Below, piece after piece: positions 29,728-34,219 of a stretch of 34,219 nucleotides of DNA (position 1 is the first letter of the stretch; each line of letters starts with the position of its first letter). Both the position numbers and the translations under genes were made by a program. The notes beneath the pieces were generated by a model. It saw only the letters and a program-made list of their open reading frames with translations, was not told the DNA's origin and made no database searches. The stretch is from a virus. The stretch is from positions 1-34,219 of IMG/VR virus record IMGVR_UViG_3300046689_000327; one strand, given 5' to 3'.

Positions 29728-30441
29728 ATGCAGTACTGCGGCGGCAAGTCGCGAATCTCAAAAAAGATCGCGCACATTATCTTAGCGGAACGTAGCGGCA
29801 GGATACTCTGGGAGCCGTTCTGCGGTGCTTTGAGCATGACTATCGCGCTGCAGCCAGATTTGGCCTCGGACATACATCCGGGACTGATTCAACTCTATAG
29901 TAGGACAGCGGCAGATCCGAATTGGTTAGACGATTTTGAGTGCTCTGAGCAGGATTATCAGAATGCGCGAGCACTGCCGGATGCCGATCCTTTGAAAGCC
30001 TTTATTGGATTCGGCTGTTCTTTCGGCGGCAAATGGTTTGGCGGTTTCGGGCGTCGGCGAATCACGGCTAAAAATCCGCACAGTGTGTGTCATGTTTCTC
30101 GAGTATCGTTAAAAAAGAGAGTAGCTCAGATACGCTCTGTGCTGTTGCAGTGCCTTCCGTTCGATGCGATTACGCCGAGTGCCGGATGCTTGCTCTATTT
30201 AGATCCGCCGTACTCGAATACGACGCTGGCCGGTTCGACGCCATTCGATCAATCGAGATTCCTAGATCTCTGTGAAAGCTGGGCTCGCGCGGGAAGCATC
30301 GTATTTATTAGCGAGTATGATCTACCAATCGGTAAAATATGCTGGCGAGGCAAACCGCAATGCAGTTTAGGTAGTGGTGTTGCAGGTGGGCAATCTGGCC
30401 GAATTGGCGAAGGTCGTGAAGAAAGGCTATATCGGCTATGA
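29728..30441 (+). CDS. D12-class DNA N6-adenine methyltransferase
   Basis: A 237-residue protein from ATG 29728; the upstream in-frame extension does not look coding. D12-class motifs in order: QYCGGKSRISKKI (SAM motif), WEPFCGALSM, then ASDIHPGLI, catalytic LYLDPPYSN, and a C-terminal SEYDLPIGKICWRGK. Length is normal for small Dam-type enzymes, which methylate adenine (often GATC). Base composition is lower in GC than its neighbours, which suggests recent acquisition. It overlaps the next gene (ATGATG). Confidence 0.85.
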   Translation: MQYCGGKSRISKKIAHIILAERSGRILWEPFCGALSMTIALQPDLASDIHPGLIQLYSRTAADPNWLDDFECSEQDYQNARALPDADPLKAFIGFGCSFGGKWFGGFGRRRITAKNPHSVCHVSRVSLKKRVAQIRSVLLQCLPFDAITPSAGCLLYLDPPYSNTTLAGSTPFDQSRFLDLCESWARAGSIVFISEYDLPIGKICWRGKPQCSLGSGVAGGQSGRIGEGREERLYRL

Positions 30442-31064
30442 TGCGTGTCTCATTGCGACGGCCGGGCCAAGGCGCCGTGCCGACTGTGATTGAATGTAGC
30501 TGGGATCAGGTCGTCGAATTCTACGTTGCGGCCGCGAAGACCCCCGCCCGCGAGCGCGATCCCTCCGGCGTCGGCGGCGACGTGCCGGGGATCGCCTTCG
30601 GCGCGTTCGACGGATCCTTTAAGGTCGAAGCCCTTCGGACTGAAGGATTGTGGGCCATGGTTTGGGATTTCGACGACGTCGGCCAAGTCGAATTCGAACG
30701 GGCCTTGGCCCAAATCCGCGCGGCCTTCAGCCGCGGCCTAGCACATACCACGTGGAGCTTCGGCGAAGCGGGCGTCTGGACGCCAGCGCGGCCCGTACGA
30801 GCCCGCGTCGTCGTGCCGTTTGACGAGCCCTGCCCCGCGCACCAATGGCCCCACGTGTGGCAGGTCTGCGCCGGCTTCGCCCTGGCCGAAGGGGCCGCGC
30901 CCGACGCCCAATGCAAGAACGTCAATCGGTGGTACTATCTCCCGGTGGATAGGATCGACGGACTTGTGCCGCAATGGGCTAGGCCTTGCTGGATCGAGAC
31001 CTGGCCCGAGCCCGTCGAAGCATATGTCGCGAGTTTTCACGAGACGAAAGGTTGGGCTTTCTGA
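30438..31064 (+). CDS. Archaeo-eukaryotic primase-like (PrimPol-type) protein
   Basis: A 208-residue protein. Key motifs: WAMVWDFDDVG with Asp77 and Asp79 as candidate metal ligands, TTWSF (about 104-108), ARVVVPFDEP (about 122-131), Asp156, and KNVNRWYYLP (160-169). The set fits the catalytic core of AEP primases found beside DUF5906 helicases. Here primase and helicase are on separate genes. It would start replication. Full-length PrimPols are longer, so polymerase activity is uncertain. Confidence 0.68.
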   Translation: MMRVSLRRPGQGAVPTVIECSWDQVVEFYVAAAKTPARERDPSGVGGDVPGIAFGAFDGSFKVEALRTEGLWAMVWDFDDVGQVEFERALAQIRAAFSRGLAHTTWSFGEAGVWTPARPVRARVVVPFDEPCPAHQWPHVWQVCAGFALAEGAAPDAQCKNVNRWYYLPVDRIDGLVPQWARPCWIETWPEPVEAYVASFHETKGWAF

Positions 31065-31065
31065 A

Positions 31066-31272
31066 ATGAGCCGACACTACAGACAGCAACACAAGCGGGC
31101 CCGTCGGACGCGCGCGCCGGTCGCGTGGCGCTCGACGGCGACGAAAGAGCGACGGGCGCAGAAAATGAAAGAGCTGTTCGAGCTGGAAGTCGTCGCTCTT
31201 AGTCGGAATGACGGCACCACATTCGCGGGCCGGAAGGCGGCGCGCGTCGCTGGGATCCATGCCCGCAAATAA
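31066..31272 (+). CDS. Small basic protein, MSRHYRQQ family, copy 1
   Basis: A 68-residue protein from ATG 31066, one base after the primase stop. N-terminus MSRHYRQQHKRARRTR, then a helix (KMKELFELEVVAL) and a basic end (FAGRKAARVAGIHARK). The first eight residues recur in the gene at 31845. Strong positive charge suggests nucleic-acid binding. It overlaps the HNH gene by 14 bases. Confidence 0.6.
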   Translation: MSRHYRQQHKRARRTRAPVAWRSTATKERRAQKMKELFELEVVALSRNDGTTFAGRKAARVAGIHARK

Positions 31273-31681
31273 GCACGGCCACCATTGGATCCGCAACGAC
31301 AAGCGCAAAAGGATCCACGAAAGGGACGGCTGGCGTTGCGCTTGGTGCTTCGCGGATCTGCGCGGCGACGGCGCTCAAGGCGTGCGCACGCTTGACCATG
31401 TCGTGCCACGGTCGCGCGGCGGCGACAATGCGGCCTCGAATCTCGTGACGGCCTGCGGCGGCTGTAACTTGGAGCGCGGCGAAAAGGATCTCGTGGAATC
31501 GTGCGCGTTATTCGCTTCGCGGATCGCATACTATCGCCGGCTATCGCAGACCGAGCGTACCGAGATCGGCGCGGCGATTCTGACTCGCGTCCAGGATTTC
31601 CGAAATCGGCCCTTGCCGCCGGTGAAGCGAGCGCCGCGCCGCCGCCCTGGCGACGATCGCGCGATCGAGCTGGGCGCATGA
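31259..31681 (+). CDS. HNH endonuclease
   Basis: A 140-residue protein from ATG 31259. Zn and catalytic motifs: RKRIHERDGWRCAWC (Cys27, Cys30), LDHVVPRSRGGDNAASNLVTACGGCN (Asp46-His47, Asn57/61, Cys66, Cys69, Asn70). The C-terminal helix carries the basic PVKRAPRRRPGDDR. It could nick DNA in packaging or replication or degrade competitors; homing seems less likely because it is embedded without interrupting a gene. Confidence 0.82.
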   Translation: MPANKHGHHWIRNDKRKRIHERDGWRCAWCFADLRGDGAQGVRTLDHVVPRSRGGDNAASNLVTACGGCNLERGEKDLVESCALFASRIAYYRRLSQTERTEIGAAILTRVQDFRNRPLPPVKRAPRRRPGDDRAIELGA

Positions 31682-31848
31682 ATAAGGACGAAGAATCCTG
31701 CGCCCAATGCGGCGCCGATCCGTCGATGCCCGACGGCGAAGACTGCGGCGAACTATTCGCCTGCGGCGCTTGCGGTCGGATCATTTGCGAGCATTGCGCG
31801 GCCGGCGGCCTGTGCGATTCGTGCGACGTCGAGGCGATGCTCGAATGA
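31678..31848 (+). CDS. Cysteine-rich acidic zinc protein
   Basis: A 56-residue protein from ATG 31678 (ATGA overlap). Four CxxC pairs or equivalents: CAQC, CGAC, CEHC, CDSC. They suggest two zinc sites, ribbon or RING-like. The rest is acidic. No family recognised. It lies in a tight operon between HNH and helicase genes. Confidence 0.65.
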   Translation: MNKDEESCAQCGADPSMPDGEDCGELFACGACGRIICEHCAAGGLCDSCDVEAMLE

Positions 31849-31988
31849 GTCGCCACTACCGCCAGCAACGCAAACGACACCGCGCCGCGTGGCGCCGCTT
31901 CACGCGCGTCCTACGCATGCGCGTGAAGGTCCGACTATCCGGCGCGATTAGTTCGATCCGGATCTGCGGGAGCATCTTCGCCCCATGA
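31845..31988 (+). CDS. Small basic protein, MSRHYRQQ family, copy 2
   Basis: A 47-residue protein from ATG 31845 (ATGA overlap) to TGA 31988. Start MSRHYRQQRKRHRAAWRR, then RVLRMRVKVRL: almost all basic. The start is shared with 31066. The stop overlaps the helicase start. Likely a DNA/RNA-binding peptide. Confidence 0.55.
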   Translation: MSRHYRQQRKRHRAAWRRFTRVLRMRVKVRLSGAISSIRICGSIFAP

Positions 31989-33904
31989 AACTCTCCGAGA
32001 TCCTATCGCTCCCGGTGACGGTCGGCGGAGCGGCCGTCGCGCCGGCCCAGCCAGCCGCGCTCGACCAAAGCGACATTATCGGCCATCGGGAGCTAGTCGA
32101 GCTAGCGCAACGCCTGGCCAAGCGCAAGAATGAGAAGCACCAGCAGCTCGGCCGCGCGCTTGGCGCCGTCGTGCGTGGGGCGAGCTTCGCGGCGAAGGGC
32201 TACCGAAATGACACGATGCGCCTGCTCGCGCTCGAGATCCTTGAGGCGTACCCCTACGCCGCGCCTGAGCCGATCGTGGACTGCTTCCGGCTCTCGCTCG
32301 ACGTCATGTCGACGGAAGCCGGGCCGGGCAATCCTGCGCCGAGCATGGCCGAGCTGCGCGGCATGCTGGAACGCTTCCAAGGCGTCAAGCAGGCGAAGGC
32401 CCAAACGACGGCCTGGCTCGGCGGCGCGGTCGCACGCGCGCCTCAGCCAATCCCAGCCGGGGCCACGCTGGCGCCTTTGGTCGACGGGGCGCCGGCCGAC
32501 GCGGGGCCCGGCGCGGCCGCCCAAGCCGCGGACGGTTTCGATTGGCGCAACGTGATCGTGATCGCCGACGGAGAATACTTCGTGCGACACCCGCAGGGCC
32601 GATCGTACCCGTTTCACCTACGGTCGAAAGAGGCCCTTCGGATCGAGCTGCAAAGATCCTTTGCGGATCTGCTTCCCCTCTATGATGAAATGGGCCAGCT
32701 GCGACCGGTGGACGAATTGATTGACGCCTACGCATCGAACGCGCACCAAATCGTATACGACTACACCGCGACGGCCGTCGAATTCGATCCGCACTTGGCG
32801 CGCCTGCGTGTCGGTTTCAGCATGGGCGCCCTTGACCGCGTCGAGATCGAGCCCGAGCCCGACGAGAGAGTCGAGGAGTGGTTGCAGCAAATGGCGGGAG
32901 GCACGGCCGGCGCGCTGGCAGAATTGTATGACTGGATCGCGTCGACGGATCAACGCTACATCGCGCACCCAGCTACGGCCCTCGTAATCGTCGGCGCGCC
33001 GAACATTGGCAAGACAGTCCTAGCGCGCGCGCTGGCGGCCACGTGGGGCGTACGAGAGCCGAGCAAGTTTGCTTATGTGCTGGACCGGTTCAACGGATCC
33101 CTTCGCTCGTGTCCGATCTGGCACGCAGACGAGCGCATGCCCGACGACTTGAACGACGCGACCTTTCGCGAGATCGTCCAGCAGAAGCAACGCGACATTG
33201 AATTGAAGGGTCAAGAGCGCGTACCGCTGAGGGGCTGCGCGCGGATCCTTATCACGCTCAATTCGATCGACGACCTTCGGATCTCCGTCCCTCATGGCGT
33301 CGACGCGGCGCAGGCCTGCGCCGATCGCCTCTCGATCTATCAGGCCGACTCACCCAAGGCGCACACGGCCCTAATGCGACTCGACCGCGACGAAGCCGAG
33401 ATCCTTCAGGTCGCGCGACACCTACGCTTCGTCCAGACGCAGATAGAGCCGCGAGAGAAACGCTTCTACGGCGGCCGCGACGACGGAGCCGCGTCAATGG
33501 CGCCGATCCTCAAGGCTACCGCGGCGCGCTATCCGACTTTCTTCGACGGGATCGCGGACTATCTCGACAATTTCCAGGCCTGGGAAAAGGACTATCACGG
33601 CGGCCCGCCGTCGCCGCTCCGGCCCGGGATGCGCTTCCCAATCTTCGCCGAGGGCGAAAGGATCTGGATCTGCAAGGGCGAGTTTTGCAAGCGCCTGGGG
33701 ATCCCGGACACGGCCCGGCACTTGAGCGAGATGGTATTGAAGCCCTTCCTAGCCGGCGAAGCCGCGCGCGTCTCATGGGGCCCCGCGACGGCTCGGATCC
33801 AGCCCTGGTATCTGCCCTTGGACGCGGCGAAATTGGAGATCGCGACAGGCGCAGATCCCGTACCGGCGCTAGTCCACGGCACACGAAAACGCTTAGGCCT
33901 GTGA
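31985..33904 (+). CDS. Replicative helicase, SF3 / DUF5906-type
   Basis: A 639-residue protein. The ATPase core is typical of SF3/DUF5906 proteins: Walker [13 protein letters not shown] (about 335-344), Walker B-like [11 protein letters not shown] (about 379-389), and ILITLNS (sensor-1/motif C, about 421-428). The N-terminal third is helical with no zinc finger. It probably forms a hexamer unwinding the origin and works with the primase-like protein at 30438. Start overlaps the preceding gene (ATGA). Confidence 0.8.
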   Translation: MKLSEILSLPVTVGGAAVAPAQPAALDQSDIIGHRELVELAQRLAKRKNEKHQQLGRALGAVVRGASFAAKGYRNDTMRLLALEILEAYPYAAPEPIVDCFRLSLDVMSTEAGPGNPAPSMAELRGMLERFQGVKQAKAQTTAWLGGAVARAPQPIPAGATLAPLVDGAPADAGPGAAAQAADGFDWRNVIVIADGEYFVRHPQGRSYPFHLRSKEALRIELQRSFADLLPLYDEMGQLRPVDELIDAYASNAHQIVYDYTATAVEFDPHLARLRVGFSMGALDRVEIEPEPDERVEEWLQQMAGGTAGALAELYDWIASTDQRYIAHPATALVIVGAPNIGKTVLARALAATWGVREPSKFAYVLDRFNGSLRSCPIWHADERMPDDLNDATFREIVQQKQRDIELKGQERVPLRGCARILITLNSIDDLRISVPHGVDAAQACADRLSIYQADSPKAHTALMRLDRDEAEILQVARHLRFVQTQIEPREKRFYGGRDDGAASMAPILKATAARYPTFFDGIADYLDNFQAWEKDYHGGPPSPLRPGMRFPIFAEGERIWICKGEFCKRLGIPDTARHLSEMVLKPFLAGEAARVSWGPATARIQPWYLPLDAAKLEIATGADPVPALVHGTRKRLGL

Positions 33905-33959
33905 AAAGATCTGGACGGGATATCGCGGGCGAGGTAGAAAGGATCAGGAGGCAGCAAAA
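33905..33959 (+). promoter_or_regulatory. Gap with strong ribosome site for the pentapeptide gene
   Basis: The 55-bp gap contains AGAAAGGATC and AGGAGG in tandem; AGGAGG ends eight bases before ATG 33960. No promoter is evident. Confidence 0.6.
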
Positions 33960-34219
33960 ATGAACGAAATCAGAAATCGTTTCACGGGCGCGGTACTCAA
34001 GACGATCGCGGTGGATACCCTGAGCGACGCGGACCTGAGCGGCGCGGACCTGAGCGGCGCGAACCTGAGCGGCGCGGACCTGAGACACGCGGACCTGAGC
34101 GGCGCGAACCTGAGCGGCGCGAACCTGAGCGGCGCGGACCTGAGACACGCGGACCTGAGCGGCGCGAACCTGAGCGGCGCGGACCTGAGCGACGCGATCC
34201 TGAGACACGCGGACCTGAG
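33960..34219 (+). CDS. Pentapeptide-repeat protein, partial (3' end missing)
   Basis: Frame from ATG 33960, open to the window end (86 codons). After ~20 residues ([16 protein letters not shown]) come A(D/N)LSG-type pentapeptides, mostly ADLSG and ANLSG with RH variants. These fold as right-handed quadrilateral beta-helices. Some family members mimic DNA (gyrase inhibitors such as MfpA and Qnr); others are of unknown function. N-termini like this one recur in phages. The end is missing. Confidence 0.8.
   Translation, partial: MNEIRNRFTGAVLKTIAVDTLSDADLSGADLSGANLSGADLRHADLSGANLSGANLSGADLRHADLSGANLSGADLSDAILRHADL
34020..34219 (+). repeat. 15-bp tandem repeats coding pentapeptides
   Basis: About 13 units of 15 bp (themes CTGAGCGGCGCGGAC and CTGAGACACGCGGAC). 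Identity is high, so array length could vary by slippage or recombination. The window ends inside the array. Confidence 0.85.

Noticed and set aside
31259-31681. HNH gene as a homing element
   Set aside because: It does not interrupt a gene and is tied into the operon by overlaps on both sides.
34020-34219. Regular 15-bp repeats considered as a non-coding repeat array or CRISPR
   Set aside because: They are in frame and code for pentapeptides without spacers.
1-34219. Prophage or integrated element
   Set aside because: No integrase, attachment repeats or host flanks are seen; all genes fit a phage contig.

Overview
The window is a tailed-phage (myovirus-type) genome segment, GC-rich at roughly 60-65% by eye. 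It is very dense in coding sequence, and most neighbouring genes overlap by ATGA, GTGA or TAATG junctions. Both ends stop inside repetitive genes: collagen-like repeats on the left and pentapeptide repeats on the right. It therefore looks like an assembled contig broken at repeats rather than a complete genome. No integrase, phage repressor, tRNA, CRISPR array, insertion sequence or recognisable endolysin is visible.

Layout. From 27892 down to 1, all genes read on the minus strand in virion-assembly order. First come surface-modification genes (a GT4-type glycosyltransferase and a lipoprotein carbohydrate esterase). Next are a Dam-like methyltransferase and small genes, then the small terminase subunit and nucleotide-metabolism genes (a dATP/dGTP diphosphohydrolase-like protein and a 5'(3')-deoxyribonucleotidase). 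A holin candidate, the large terminase subunit and several small proteins follow, then the DUF1073-type portal, a lipoprotein and a Mu F-like protein. Head formation uses a DUF2213 protease with a nested scaffold, a decoration protein and a DUF2184 major capsid protein. After these come head-tail connectors, the DUF3383 sheath, the tube, a tail chaperone with a programmed -1 frameshift, and the tape measure. A compact baseplate (Dit-like, plug, hub, spike, gp25-like, gpJ-like) and collagen-like fibres complete the block. A second minus-strand block of four small genes (29557-28532) ends at an intrinsic terminator. The plus-strand block (29728 to the right end) holds a D12 adenine methyltransferase, an archaeo-eukaryotic-primase-like protein, an HNH nuclease, tiny basic and zinc proteins, an SF3/DUF5906-type helicase and a pentapeptide-repeat protein.

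The most striking non-coding feature is an AT-rich 0.5 kb gap at about 27990-28467. It carries a 313-bp imperfect palindrome with nested operators and eight copies of the hexamer TGTGCC, and is a good candidate for a replication origin or a master regulatory region. A second theme is a set of promoters whose predicted transcription start falls on, or within 1 nt of, a start codon, which suggests leaderless mRNAs for several operons. By contrast, other genes carry strong Shine-Dalgarno sequences of the form GAAAGG(G)ATC. GATC is markedly over-represented in two hand-counted kilobases, and two adenine methyltransferase genes are present.

Host. Three predicted lipoproteins, two with Gly/Ala- or Asp-Ala-Gly-rich linkers after the lipobox, resemble secreted proteins of Myxococcota (Polyangia in particular). 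I infer a Myxococcota host, with moderate to low confidence. The structural genes resemble the DUF1073/DUF2184/DUF3383 myoviruses (Bcep781-like phages and the compact-tailed cyanophage Pam3).
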